A stretch of DNA of 51,183 bases from an uncultured Lachnospiraceae bacterium (GCA_910585075.1 CAJUED010000027.1:1-51183); one strand, 5' to 3'; counted from the stretch's first letter, positions 26,868 to 35,619 are shown. Notes: generated by a model from the letters alone, not told the origin. Translations and numbers: made by a program.

Positions 26868-28052
26868 TCAGTGACTGTAAAAGCGGATTTCAAAACATGC
26901 CCCGCCATCTGCAAGATTCCGGGCCGTAATCGTCCCATTTTGTCTTTCAATAATCGCCTTGGAAAGGGCCAGCCCAATTCCCAGCCCCTCTCCTTTCGTC
27001 CCCTGCCCCCGATAAAACCGCTCAAAAATATGGGGAATATCCTCCTTTGCAAATCCGGTTCCGGTATCCCAAATCTGAATCTGTATATAAAGGGGATTTT
27101 GCTCGTAGGCACAGTGGACAGCCCCGCCCGGCGGCGTGTGCTCTATGCAGTTTTTCATCACATTCATGATCGCCTCCATTGTCCACTCCATGTCCCCGTA
27201 AACCGCCATTTCGCCGGCTTCCGGTATATCCGCCAAAACCCCCGCCTGGGAAAACATTTCCTGCAGATTGTCCGCTGCAAGCATAAGAACCGTAAATACG
27301 TCTATCTCCTCCCGTTCCAGGGGCAGGGTGCCGGTGTCGATACGTGCCAGCAATAACAGGGATTCCTCCAAATGGGTCAACCGGGAAAGCTGTCGGCGTA
27401 TCTGTTCACACTGCTCTTTGGATGGATTTTCCGGCAGCATCTGCAGGGACAATGAAACAGCAGTGACAGGGGTTTTCATCTGATGGGCAATGTTATAAAG
27501 ATTTTCCGCAAAATTATTTTTTGCCCTAAGCGCCGCATCTCTTGTCTGGTACAGCTCCGTCACCGTCTTATAAATTTCATCCTGCAATTTGGAAAAAGCA
27601 TCCTCGCCATTTTGGGAAAGGACGCCGCCCTCTCCTGCATTTACCTTTTCCAGATATTCTGTCAGCGTTTTGATGCGGGCAGTCTCCTTTTTGTGCCGGA
27701 GAAATATCACAATAAGAAAAAGCAGTACCGCCGTCAGAAATCCAACCGCCGAAAAATACACGCCATATTTTTCAGAAGATTTCCAAAAGGCAGACTGCCT
27801 GTAGCCATATGTCAATATAATATTTTCTTCCGGCGGGCTATCCGGATTGTACTCATATTCCTTCAGTGCCCGCAGCACCGCCAGCTCCGCCTCCGGCTGG
27901 TTTTCTATGATTTTCTGACAGATACCGCCTAATGCCTGAACATGGGCATAGTTGTAATACTTTGTCAGAAGCAGGCATGTGATGGAAACCCCGGCAAGGC
28001 TTACCGCCAGAACCAAACCTGTCAGCACCACAATATTTTTTCTTTCCCTCAT
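26868..28052 (-). CDS. Sensor histidine kinase (two membrane helices)
   Basis: A 394-aa membrane kinase: helix at about 9-28, a short external domain of about 70 residues, a second helix near 100-120, then the dimerisation domain with phospho-acceptor His in NIAHQMKTPVTAV, and a HATPase domain with N box (NVMKNCIEH), G1 DTGTGFAKED and G2 GEGLGIGLALSKAI. It overlaps its response regulator gene by 4 bases. With the following ABC genes it forms a sensor-exporter unit of the kind that responds to antimicrobial peptides; the signal is unknown. Confidence 0.93.
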   Translation of the reverse strand: MRERKNIVVLTGLVLAVSLAGVSITCLLLTKYYNYAHVQALGGICQKIIENQPEAELAVLRALKEYEYNPDSPPEENIILTYGYRQSAFWKSSEKYGVYFSAVGFLTAVLLFLIVIFLRHKKETARIKTLTEYLEKVNAGEGGVLSQNGEDAFSKLQDEIYKTVTELYQTRDAALRAKNNFAENLYNIAHQMKTPVTAVSLSLQMLPENPSKEQCEQIRRQLSRLTHLEESLLLLARIDTGTLPLEREEIDVFTVLMLAADNLQEMFSQAGVLADIPEAGEMAVYGDMEWTMEAIMNVMKNCIEHTPPGGAVHCAYEQNPLYIQIQIWDTGTGFAKEDIPHIFERFYRGQGTKGEGLGIGLALSKAIIERQNGTITARNLADGGACFEIRFYSH

Positions 28053-28723
28053 TCCGAATCCTCCATCCGGTAGCCCACGCTCCTGATTGTTTTAAGACAC
28101 TGGGGCTGGTGCAGCTTTTCCCGCAGACGCTTCATGGTAACCGTAAGGGTATTGTCGTTGACATAGCTTCCGGTACTGTCCCATATTTCCTCAAGCAGTT
28201 TTCCCCTTGTAAGGGTTTTTCCTTTATTTTGAAGTAAATACAAAAGCAATTGATATTCCGACGGACTTAATTCTATCTCCTCCTGGCCGCAAAAAACCGC
28301 CATTCTTTCCCGGTCAAGGGATATGGCGCCGCAGGACAGATATTTCTTTGAAACATCTCCTGTCCGCCTGAGCACAGCCCGGATGCGCGAAAGTAAAACA
28401 TCCATCTCAAAGGGCTTCACCACATAATCATCGGCGCCATTTTGAAAACCGCAGACAATATCCTTAGAATCTCCACGGACCGTAAGGAAAATAACCGGCA
28501 GTTCCTTCCACCTAGAACGAATCCAGCTGACAAGCTGCCTGCCGTTTCCATCCGGCATATTCCAATCCACCAAAACCAGCGCCGGGCGCACCTTAAGCAA
28601 AGCCTCCTTTGCCTCCGTAATCGTCCCAAAGTTACTGACCCTGTAACCGCTCTGTCCAAGAAATTCCTGCACCGCACAGGATATGGCCGCATCATCCTCT
28701 ACGTAGAATATGTCACAACACAT
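28049..28723 (-). CDS. OmpR/PhoB-family response regulator
   Basis: A 224-aa regulator with a receiver domain (acidic YVEDDAA, phospho-acceptor Asp in LVLVDWNMPDGNG, Lys in VVKPFEMD) and a C-terminal winged-helix DNA-binding domain (LSPSEYQLLLYLLQNKGKTLTR, YVNDNTLTVTMKRLREKL). The start shares one base with the stop of the metallo-hydrolase gene (TAATG), and the stop overlaps the kinase start by 4 bases, so all three are translationally coupled. Confidence 0.94.
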   Translation of the reverse strand: MCCDIFYVEDDAAISCAVQEFLGQSGYRVSNFGTITEAKEALLKVRPALVLVDWNMPDGNGRQLVSWIRSRWKELPVIFLTVRGDSKDIVCGFQNGADDYVVKPFEMDVLLSRIRAVLRRTGDVSKKYLSCGAISLDRERMAVFCGQEEIELSPSEYQLLLYLLQNKGKTLTRGKLLEEIWDSTGSYVNDNTLTVTMKRLREKLHQPQCLKTIRSVGYRMEDSE

Positions 28724-29430
28724 TAAATCTCATCCCCCGGGCACAAAAAGCTGGCGCATCCCGCATCATATTTTTTCAGGGCCATGCCATGAAACTCCGC
28801 ATCCTCCGCCTTGATATCGCCTGCAAGCACCTTAAGGGCCGCCTCATGCAGCTTTGGAATCAGGTCAGGCTTTACCGGGATTGTCCCATGGGAGGGATAA
28901 ATACTGTCAAACTGCCCGGAAAGAGCCTCCAGCTTTTTCAGACTGTGTAAATACGCATGAAACTCGCGCTGAACGCCGAACATAAATATGGTACCGTCCT
29001 GGACAGTGTCTCCGCCGTACAAAACCCTGTTATCCACATCTAAAATCGCAACGCTCCCAGGCGTATGCCCGGGGATTGAAATGATTTCCAATCTGCGCCC
29101 GCCAAGATCAATCACATCCCCATTCTCAACAGGCACGAAATTCCCCTTTTTCTTTTGTGTATTGTAATAATTTGAGGCCTCCGCCGGGTGCATGTAAAAA
29201 GATTCAAATTCATCATTGCTCCCCACATGATCCCGATCCCCATGGGTGTTCAGCAATTCAACCGGCAGTGACACAAGCTGTCCGGCAATTTCCTTTGCAT
29301 TGTGTATCTGCATTCCGCTGTCGATAAGCAGCGCCTTATTCGTACCTGCAAGCAGAAAGAAACGCACACCCTCATCCTCAATTCTCCATGTATCCTCTGA
29401 CATTTTTACAATTTCCATTCCATGCTCCAT
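28723..29430 (-). CDS. MBL-fold metallo-hydrolase
   Basis: A 235-aa beta-lactamase-fold hydrolase. Metal ligands are in NTHGDRDHVGS (an HxxxDH motif, with G in place of the usual middle His), PGHTPGS, YGGDTVQ and YPSHG. The first ATG at 29430 has GGAAG upstream; an in-frame ATG 4 codons on also has GGAG. It is the first gene of the coupled metallo-hydrolase / response regulator / kinase run. Substrate unknown; it could be a glyoxalase-II-like or lactonase-like enzyme. The link to the sensor system is inferred from the TAATG overlap. Confidence 0.88.
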   Translation of the reverse strand: MEHGMEIVKMSEDTWRIEDEGVRFFLLAGTNKALLIDSGMQIHNAKEIAGQLVSLPVELLNTHGDRDHVGSNDEFESFYMHPAEASNYYNTQKKKGNFVPVENGDVIDLGGRRLEIISIPGHTPGSVAILDVDNRVLYGGDTVQDGTIFMFGVQREFHAYLHSLKKLEALSGQFDSIYPSHGTIPVKPDLIPKLHEAALKVLAGDIKAEDAEFHGMALKKYDAGCASFLCPGDEI

Positions 29431-29550
29431 TCCGGAGCGCTTCCATTGCCCCAGGACAATTTCTGTCGCTCCCTCTGTTTTCTCTTTATTTTACCAACTG
29501 GTTCTCCATCTGTAAATCCTTTCATAGATTAAGCCGTTCATAGTATGCGT

Positions 29551-30114
29551 TTATGATTCCTGATTTCGCGCCTCAATATCCTTCCGAAACAGGGCCTTAA
29601 AGATCACACGGACTAAGGGCTGAATGAAAAACAGCTGGGTAAAATATGCAAACGGAAAGTTAAGGCACACCAGCTTTAGCCAGTTCGCCAGCAATGTAAA
29701 GATATTAAAGCCCATATAATAGGGATAATATAACCATGCCGCTATAAAGCTCATGGCCGGGCACATAATTCCAACAGTTGCACATATAATCGCTGTCTCA
29801 AATATCATCGGATGATTCCCGGCGGGATCGAACACTCTGCATGCTAACTTGAACGACATGGGACTTCCCATGATATTTTCAAGTGCAAACGCCAGACAAA
29901 ATTCAATCAGTATACATGCACATATGGGTAAATATGTACCGAACATGTTCACTCCGCCCTGCTTATTCAGCGCTGCAATCACACTGCTTGTTCCGTTCAC
30001 CTGCATTAGCGTATTACCATTTATTACATATAAGCTGTAGAAAACATAAGCATGGACAGTGATCACAACCGTAATAAACGCAAATACTATTCTTTGAAAT
30101 TGATTTCTTGGCAT
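29551..30114 (-). CDS. DUF2798-like four-helix membrane protein
   Basis: A 187-aa protein with about four membrane helices, starting MPRNQFQRIVFAFITVVITV, with a repeated pattern in the second half (IICATVGIMCPAMSFIAAWLY; WLKLVCLNFPFAYFTQLFFI). This arrangement resembles two DUF2798 units. The ATG at 30114 has GGAGGAG 5 bases upstream and is preferred over one 4 codons earlier. Function of the family is unknown. Confidence 0.7.
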   Translation of the reverse strand: MPRNQFQRIVFAFITVVITVHAYVFYSLYVINGNTLMQVNGTSSVIAALNKQGGVNMFGTYLPICACILIEFCLAFALENIMGSPMSFKLACRVFDPAGNHPMIFETAIICATVGIMCPAMSFIAAWLYYPYYMGFNIFTLLANWLKLVCLNFPFAYFTQLFFIQPLVRVIFKALFRKDIEARNQES

Positions 30115-30329
30115 TTTCTCCTCCATTCTAAAACATCATAAATTCCTATTTTTGCGCAAAAAAATACACCTGTTTGTCAGCACATCCGGTCAAAAATGTT
30201 CCGTGAGCAGATTTACGTGCCAAGCACAACATGTGTCATCATTTTGCCTTACCGGATAAAGAATATCACAAAATTTTCTCCGGTGTCAAGTTTTTTACCC
30301 AGGGTTTTTCCAACCGTAGTAACTATCCG

Positions 30330-30397
30330 GTAACAGTTCAGACAGGTCAGCTTGTCCAAACTGTTACAACTGTCCGGCCCCCGGCTTCACTCTTACC
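30330..30397. repeat. Dispersed palindromic repeat, copy C
   Basis: Inverted ends GTAACAGTTCAGACA (30330) and TTGTCCAAACTGTTAC (to 30367), followed by GGCTTCACTCTTAC, a near copy of an inner arm of copy A. It occupies the 30115-30548 gap between divergent genes; the rest of the gap shows no clear promoter. Confidence 0.7.
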
Positions 30398-30548
30398 GCC
30401 CGACATTTTGACATTGCATGACCGTTTTAATTGTGCTACTATTTAGATGTAATCGTTCGGCATCCGTCCGGTCTGAATTATTACAAAGTAAATAGCGCAA
30501 AAGGGCTTTTGTGTTGCCCCTATGTACCATTTAGATAGGGTGATTTTT

Positions 30549-32240
30549 ATGAAACAATCAGCAGAATATATCAATAGTAAAAAAGAAGAACCATCAGAAT
30601 CAGTTATGCCCCTTATAGATAAGGAACGCGTCGCAATGGATTTGATTCATGCTTCCTTAAATTCCGGTCCCTGGAGCATGGAATTTGACGAGAGCGGGCA
30701 AATGATTTCCTGCACTTGGACAGATACTTTCCGGCATATGCTTGGCTATGAAAATACGGAGGATTTTCCCAATGTACTAGAATCCTGGTCCAACCTCCTG
30801 CATGTGGAAGATAAGCCTCATGTTATGCAGGAATATTGGGATACCGTACAGGACTATACCGGCGTCAAAACCTATGACGTGGAGTACCGTTTACAGACGA
30901 AAAATAATGGATGGAGATGGTTCCATGCCGCCGGCCGTCTTGCACGCCGGGAGGATGGAACTCCAATTGCCTTTTATGGCCTTTTTGTCGATATTGATAA
31001 TCAGAAAAAGATGAGCGATCAGCTGCAGCAGCAAACATTAGAGCTGCAGGAGGCTTTGGCTGCCGCCCAGTACGCCAACCAGGCCAAAACTACTTTCCTG
31101 AGCAATATGTCTCACGACATCCGAACGCCAATGAACGCAATTATCGGTTTTACAAATCTTGCTCTGGAGAGCAAAAACCCGGACCTCCAACGAGAATATT
31201 TAAATCATATTGCCACTTCCTCCAAGTACCTTTTGGATTTGATCAATGGCATTCTGGAATTATCCAAAATTGAAAATAAAAAAATCGAACTGAATGAAAC
31301 ACTGATCAACGTGAATGATGTTTACCACAATCTGGAAGCAATGCTCCGCATGGATATGGAAAAAAAGCATCTGCGCTATACCTGTCAGCTGGATATCCTG
31401 CATAAGCATTTATATATGGATACGGCTCATTACTCACAGATATTTCTAAATATCGCCACCAACGCTATCAAGTACACCCCCGAAGATGGCGAAATTTCTG
31501 TTTCGTGCAAAGAACTTTCCAGCGATATTCCAAACACCTGTATTTTGGAGACCATAATCCAAGATACCGGGATCGGTATGTCCGGAGAGTTTTTATCTCA
31601 TGCCTATGAATCTTTTGTAAGAGAGCGCACTTCCACTGTCAGCGGTATACAGGGAACCGGCTTAGGCCTCGCCATTGTAAAGAACCTTGTTGAGCTGATG
31701 CAGGGGACTATCGACATTGAAAGCCAGCCGGAACAGGGGACAAAAGTGACTATTCGGACGCCCCACCGTCTGGGTGAGCTGCCCGAGAAGAAGGAAACGC
31801 CAATCCCCGATGAGACAGATTACGGCATATTGGAGGGCAAACGCATTTTACTGGCGGAGGATATTGACGTCAATGCACTTATCGCAACAAAGCGTCTTTC
31901 AAGCAAAGGATGCATTGTTGAGAGGGCGAAAGATGGCGTCGAATGCGTAGATATGCTGCAAAGAGCAGATACCGCGTACTATGACCTGATCCTTATGGAC
32001 ATCCAAATGCCCAATATGAACGGCTACGACGCCGCAAAATCAATCCGTGCTTTTCAGGATAAGAAAAAAGCTTCCATTCCAATTTTGGCAATGACGGCAA
32101 ATGCATTTCAGGAGGATCTGGATAAGGCAGTTAAGTCCGGAATGGACGGCCATATCGCCAAGCCCATTGACATGGAAAAAATGTTCCGCACTATCGCAGA
32201 GGTTTTGTGTGGGAAACAACAGAATGCAGCACATTTTTAA
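30549..32240 (+). CDS. PAS-domain hybrid sensor histidine kinase / response regulator
   Basis: A 563-aa cytoplasmic hybrid kinase without membrane helices. In order: a PAS domain with its C-terminal PAC part (VEYRLQTKNNGWRWFHAAGR, then YGLFVDID), a short coiled coil, HisKA with phospho-acceptor His in NMSHDIRTPMNAI, HATPase (IATNAIKYTPEDG, DTGIGMS, GTGLGLAIVKNL) and a receiver domain with Asp in LILMDIQMPNMNG and Lys in HIAKPID. The start at 30549 is chosen for the GGGTGA site; an in-frame ATG 27 bases earlier lacks one. The signal and output are unknown; many such clostridial proteins lack a DNA-binding partner nearby, as here. Confidence 0.92.
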   Translation: MKQSAEYINSKKEEPSESVMPLIDKERVAMDLIHASLNSGPWSMEFDESGQMISCTWTDTFRHMLGYENTEDFPNVLESWSNLLHVEDKPHVMQEYWDTVQDYTGVKTYDVEYRLQTKNNGWRWFHAAGRLARREDGTPIAFYGLFVDIDNQKKMSDQLQQQTLELQEALAAAQYANQAKTTFLSNMSHDIRTPMNAIIGFTNLALESKNPDLQREYLNHIATSSKYLLDLINGILELSKIENKKIELNETLINVNDVYHNLEAMLRMDMEKKHLRYTCQLDILHKHLYMDTAHYSQIFLNIATNAIKYTPEDGEISVSCKELSSDIPNTCILETIIQDTGIGMSGEFLSHAYESFVRERTSTVSGIQGTGLGLAIVKNLVELMQGTIDIESQPEQGTKVTIRTPHRLGELPEKKETPIPDETDYGILEGKRILLAEDIDVNALIATKRLSSKGCIVERAKDGVECVDMLQRADTAYYDLILMDIQMPNMNGYDAAKSIRAFQDKKKASIPILAMTANAFQEDLDKAVKSGMDGHIAKPIDMEKMFRTIAEVLCGKQQNAAHF

Positions 32241-32283
32241 TATGTACGCATTAAAGATGTGTAATATATACTGTGGCACATTC

Positions 32284-32314
32284 GTCAAATGCCCGTGCAA
32301 GCACGGCACTTGAC
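32284..32314 (+). terminator. Strong hairpin after the hybrid kinase gene
   Basis: GTCAAATGCCCGTGC and GCACGGCACTTGAC pair across a 2-base loop, with one bulge. No T-run follows, so it may be a termination aid or a regulatory structure. Confidence 0.45.
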
Positions 32315-32351
32315 TTGACTCATTGCTCGGGGGAATAAAAAAGAACATACT

Positions 32352-32387
32352 ACAGAGAAGGAGGGTGCTTTACCTCCTTTTCCCTGT
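32352..32387. terminator. Bidirectional terminator candidate between hybrid kinase and RidA genes
   Basis: Arms ACAGAGAAGGAGG and CCTCCTTTTCCCTGT form a stem with one mismatch and a 7-base loop. It lies between convergent genes. Short T-rich tracts occur some bases away on the minus-strand side. Confidence 0.5.
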
Positions 32388-32421
32388 AATCTGCCAATAT
32401 GCTAAAATTTATTATCTAAGG

Positions 32422-32781
32422 TTAAATTGTCGAATAAGCTATCGCATCCACTTGAAAGAGCAAATTACCTGGGTCTGCAAACTCAGTTTGAAATGACTTG
32501 CGCACAGGATATTTGCCGTTAAATCTTCTCTTAATAACCTTTTCCATTGCCGGAATGTCCCAAATATTTTTGAACATGCAATTCATCTGCACAACATTTT
32601 CAAGCGTCAATCCTGCTAATGCAAGCCGTTCTTCCATTTCGTCAAAGGCACCCTCAATTTGTTCTTCAATAGTACCACCTATATTACGGACACAGTAATT
32701 TATAAAGCAAAAGTCTCCCGCCCGGATAATTCCCGAATGCGCCCAATTATCATTTACGTCATATCTTTTGATTTCTTTCAT
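32422..32781 (-). CDS. RidA-family protein (YjgF/YER057c/UK114)
   Basis: A 119-aa protein of the RidA superfamily, whose archetype hydrolyses reactive enamine/imine intermediates. Family features are AGDFCFINYCVRNIGGTIEEQIE, LALAGLTLENVVQMNCMFKN and the terminal NLLFQVDAIAY. It is divergent from canonical RidA (cysteine-rich first half), so activity may differ. CAGGAGGG lies 7 bases before the ATG at 32781. It follows the WYL regulator gene by 19 bases on the same strand and is probably its co-transcribed partner. Confidence 0.88.
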   Translation of the reverse strand: MKEIKRYDVNDNWAHSGIIRAGDFCFINYCVRNIGGTIEEQIEGAFDEMEERLALAGLTLENVVQMNCMFKNIWDIPAMEKVIKRRFNGKYPVRKSFQTEFADPGNLLFQVDAIAYSTI

Positions 32782-32800
32782 TTTGTTACCCTCCTGACTT

Positions 32801-33706
32801 TCATTCTTCATATTCCATTTGAATTTCTTTGCAGGTCTTTATAATTCGTTCTTTAAGTTCCTGTGGTTCGATTATCTTAACCATATTTCCAAGAGAAAGT
32901 ATCACCCCATACCAAAATGTCTCATGTTCCGGCACAGAAAAGCAAAACTCAAAATCACCATTTTCAAATTCCCGGGTGATATATCCGTTTAAATATTCCC
33001 TGCACTTTGCTTTTACCACTGCTTTGCCATAAAGTTTGATATGAATAATTTTTTCATTGTTGTCTCTCATCTTTATATCTGAAAGATTATGCATTTTTGT
33101 GTTTTTTATATCTGTTATCTGTAAACTATCCATACGAACTAATTTAAACATGCAATAATCATGATAATTTTCGCAATATCCAATCAGATACCAGCTATAC
33201 CATTTGTATTGGAGGCAGACCGGTTCCGTCTGAATTTGTTTTATTTCATCACGACTATTTGTATACGAAAATCGAACAACACATTTTTTCTCGATCGCAT
33301 CTTCCAGCACCTTTAGCTGTTCATTTATCCTGCCGTCCTCCTTTGCAACACTTAAATCCACGGAGACAGGCGTATCTTCCGTATGATTAAAACTCTTTAC
33401 TTTTGATAAAGTCCGTTCCAAACCTTTGCTTGCATATCCGCTTGCCATTCCTTTAAGGGCAGTAAGAATCCAATCATATTCATGACTTGTTGCAGCCTGT
33501 TTTTCCAGGACAAAGTTATCCATAATCTGGTAGCCGCCCTCCACACCATAAAAAGATTGAATTGGGATACCTGCCAGATCTAATGATTCCAAATCCCTCA
33601 TGATTGTTCTCGGGGAAACTTCAAATTCTTCGGCAAGCTTTTGAGCAGATGTCCGGCCATTATTCAGTAAATAAACAATAATGCCCATAAGGCGATCAAT
33701 CTTCAT
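32801..33706 (-). CDS. WYL-domain transcriptional regulator (YafY-type)
   Basis: A 301-aa regulator: N-terminal winged helix (KIDRLMGIIVYLLNNGRTSAQ, FEVSPRTIMRDLESL, then GGYQI wing), and a ligand-sensing WYL domain in the second half (VVRFSYTNSRDEI, YKWYSWYLIGYCENYHDYCMFKLVRM). AAAGGAG precedes the ATG at 33706; an upstream start at 33739 lies in the palindrome spacer region and is not preferred. A 15-bp inverted repeat at 33734-33769 is its likely operator. The RidA gene follows. The effector is unknown. Confidence 0.92.
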   Translation of the reverse strand: MKIDRLMGIIVYLLNNGRTSAQKLAEEFEVSPRTIMRDLESLDLAGIPIQSFYGVEGGYQIMDNFVLEKQAATSHEYDWILTALKGMASGYASKGLERTLSKVKSFNHTEDTPVSVDLSVAKEDGRINEQLKVLEDAIEKKCVVRFSYTNSRDEIKQIQTEPVCLQYKWYSWYLIGYCENYHDYCMFKLVRMDSLQITDIKNTKMHNLSDIKMRDNNEKIIHIKLYGKAVVKAKCREYLNGYITREFENGDFEFCFSVPEHETFWYGVILSLGNMVKIIEPQELKERIIKTCKEIQMEYEE

Positions 33707-33733
33707 TTTTTCTCCTTTCCAACCCAGTATAAC

Positions 33734-33769
33734 AAACAAACTATGACACCATTATGTCATAGTTTGTTT
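33734..33769. promoter_or_regulatory. 15-bp perfect inverted repeat upstream of WYL regulator (operator and/or terminator)
   Basis: Arms AAACAAACTATGACA and TGTCATAGTTTGTTT with a 6-base spacer, 28 bases before the WYL start. Its core ACTATGAC...GTCATAGT matches the palindrome beside the other WYL gene at 50301-50323. On the minus strand it also ends in TTTGTTTGTT and lies after the thioredoxin gene, so it may double as a terminator for the operon above. Confidence 0.65.
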
Positions 33770-33811
33770 TAATTTCAACAACTCCCACCTTCTTTCCGGA
33801 GCGCATCCTTT

Positions 33812-34243
33812 TTACAGGTTCTTCTCTAAAAGTTCCACTATTGTATCTACCTTCAAGACTTTCCCGGAAGAAACCACTTTTCCCTTTATCACCAGTCCCG
33901 GTGTGCTCATAATACCGTATGCCGCAATTTTCCCGAAATCTGTCACATGGGCAATTTCCATATCCCTGCCCATTTTCCTGAGCGCCTCCTTCACGTTCTG
34001 TTCTAACCCCTGACAGTTTTTGCAGCCGGGGCCTAAGATCAGGATATCGGCCTGATCTGTTTCTGCCTCTGCAGGCTCCCCGCAGCAGGCTCCGCCGCAA
34101 TCACATCCGGCTTCCTCCTCCACAATCTCCATATCGCAGCAACCACCTTTTTTCTTTGGCTCCTCCACGATCTCCATGTTACAACATCCGCCGGATTTGT
34201 TACCTCCAAACAGACTGGCAAAAATACCTTTCTTTTCACTCAT
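33812..34243 (-). CDS. Thioredoxin-family protein with N-terminal double-cysteine repeats
   Basis: A 143-aa fusion. Residues 70-143 are a small thioredoxin of the MTH895/TM0996 type with active site GPGCKNCQGLEQN and a cis-Pro segment MSTPGLVI. The first 60 residues contain two copies of GGCC(N/D)MEIVEE and then GCDCGGACCGEP, about nine cysteines in all. Such clusters suggest binding of a soft metal or metalloid. GAGGGTC lies just before the ATG. It is the last gene of the ArsR-permease-CcdA cluster, so it probably receives electrons from the CcdA protein and handles arsenic or another thiol-reactive compound. That role is inferred. Confidence 0.85.
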   Translation of the reverse strand: MSEKKGIFASLFGGNKSGGCCNMEIVEEPKKKGGCCDMEIVEEEAGCDCGGACCGEPAEAETDQADILILGPGCKNCQGLEQNVKEALRKMGRDMEIAHVTDFGKIAAYGIMSTPGLVIKGKVVSSGKVLKVDTIVELLEKNL

Positions 34244-34256
34244 TGTGTGACCCTCC

Positions 34257-34949
34257 TTAAAAACTTAAATAGAACATATATAATGCAATAACAAGTATTG
34301 CTGTTCCCATAATGACTTTCAATGCACCACTGAATCTGCCATACTGCGGGCTTGCAGTAATTTTCCGTACAAATCCAATGGAAGTCCCCGCTATAAGGAC
34401 AAGTACGCTATGCCCGACAGAATAACACAGCAGTAACAGAATCCCCCATGTTACGTTTCCGCTTCTGGCAACAAGTCCCAGTAAAACCACAAGAACCGGG
34501 GTGGCACACGGGGAAGAAAAAACACCTCCCAAAATCCCCGCAATCAGAGCGCCTGCATATCCCTTTTTTGTATTGCGGGACGTTAGATAAGTAGATGGAA
34601 TAAACTGAAACACTTCCCATGTCTGCAAAGCCATCAGAACCATCAGCACACCTAATACAAAATACCACCACCGCCCTGATGTTCCCATGAGTTTCCCCAA
34701 TAGGGAAGCGGCTGTACCAAGAGCCGTAAAAGTCACTGCCATGCCAAGCGCAAATGTCAGGGAAAGCCGGAAGGCTTTTTTAGGTTCATTTCCGCTCGTT
34801 CCGCCAACATACCCAATCACCAGCGGAACACCAGAGAGGGCACATGGCGTTACCGAGGTCAGCACACCGGCCAGCAATGCAAGCATCGGTGATACCCATG
34901 AATTTTCAGCAATCAGCAGGGACAGGCCATTCAGCCATTCATCAACCAT
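34257..34949 (-). CDS. CcdA/DsbD-type transmembrane electron carrier
   Basis: A 230-aa protein with six expected helices. The two redox cysteines lie in TSVTPCALSGVPLVIGY and FSSPCATPVLVVLLG, the hallmark of the CcdA/DsbD central domain, which passes electrons from cytoplasmic thioredoxin across the membrane. GGGGGTG precedes the ATG at 34949. The start overlaps by 8 bases the ancestral end of the upstream thioredoxin frame (34942), indicating that the two were coupled. The partner thioredoxins are at 33812-34243 and 35062-35520. Confidence 0.92.
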   Translation of the reverse strand: MVDEWLNGLSLLIAENSWVSPMLALLAGVLTSVTPCALSGVPLVIGYVGGTSGNEPKKAFRLSLTFALGMAVTFTALGTAASLLGKLMGTSGRWWYFVLGVLMVLMALQTWEVFQFIPSTYLTSRNTKKGYAGALIAGILGGVFSSPCATPVLVVLLGLVARSGNVTWGILLLLCYSVGHSVLVLIAGTSIGFVRKITASPQYGRFSGALKVIMGTAILVIALYMFYLSF

Positions 34950-35061
34950 TGCTTTTCACCCCCATTTCTCCCAGCGCTTCACGGAGCTGTTCTTCGGTGA
35001 TCCCGCCCTGATGAACCGTAAAGGCAAGCTGGCCGGTATCCCGGTAAGTATACTGCAGATA
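34942..35061 (-). pseudogene. In-frame 3' remnant of the membrane-anchored thioredoxin gene, beyond a TAG
   Basis: After the TAG at 35062-35064 the same frame stays open for 39 codons (YLQYTYRDTGQL..., ITEEQLREALGEMGVK...) to a TGA at 34942-34944. The residues read as the missing last strand and helix of a thioredoxin fold. This points to a recent nonsense change, or to read-through. Confidence 0.75.
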
Positions 35062-35520
35062 CTACACACTGTTATCCTCACTTGGCATATAGGGATTTCC
35101 CTCTGCGTCAATCAGAATCTGTGTTGGGATCACTTCTATCGGAAATCCCTCTGCAAGACTGCCAAATTTCCAGACATCCACGAAAAGTACGATAACCTCT
35201 CCTGCCAGTTCTTCATTCAGTTTTACCAAAACGGGAGCCATTTCTTTACAGGGCAAACAAGAATCCGCCCCAAAGTCAATAATGATGGGCAGGCCGTATG
35301 ATTTCAACTCCTCCAAATCAATTTCTTCTGTCACATTTAATGGAAAATATCCTTCCATTTCATTCAGATCCGCTGTACTTTGTGACGGCTCCGCCCCATC
35401 CAGTTTCTCTGATCCTTTCTGCTGCATATTCTTAAGCAGCCATACGCCGCCAATCAGGAGAATGATGACTGCCAGCACCGCAATTTTTTGTATCCACTTT
35501 TTTGTTTCTGCTTTTTGCAT
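35062..35520 (-). CDS. Membrane-anchored thioredoxin-like protein, truncated by in-frame TAG
   Basis: As read, 152 residues: a cytoplasmic lysine-rich start, one helix (IAVLAVIILLIGGVWLL), a linker, and a thioredoxin domain with DFGADSCLPCKEMAPVL (CxxC) and the cis-Pro segment EVIPTQILIDAEGNPY. The frame ends at TAG (35062-35064) just after that segment, before the last strand and helix of the fold. The next 39 codons in the same frame supply that missing part. GGAGGAAGG lies upstream of the ATG at 35520. Position suggests an external thioredoxin kept reduced by the CcdA protein. Whether the truncated form works is doubtful. Confidence 0.8.
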   Translation of the reverse strand: MQKAETKKWIQKIAVLAVIILLIGGVWLLKNMQQKGSEKLDGAEPSQSTADLNEMEGYFPLNVTEEIDLEELKSYGLPIIIDFGADSCLPCKEMAPVLVKLNEELAGEVIVLFVDVWKFGSLAEGFPIEVIPTQILIDAEGNPYMPSEDNSV

Positions 35521-35619
35521 CTTATCCTTCCTCCAACAATTCCCATCCCTTTCTTTCATCTACACATGTCATAATACAAAGTATCTCCTTTGCCACATCT
35601 GTAATATTTCACCACTTCC

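Noticed and set aside
35062..35064. TAG as pyrrolysine codon
   Set aside because: Thioredoxins are not known pyrrolysine proteins and nothing in the window supports a pyl system; a nonsense change is simpler.
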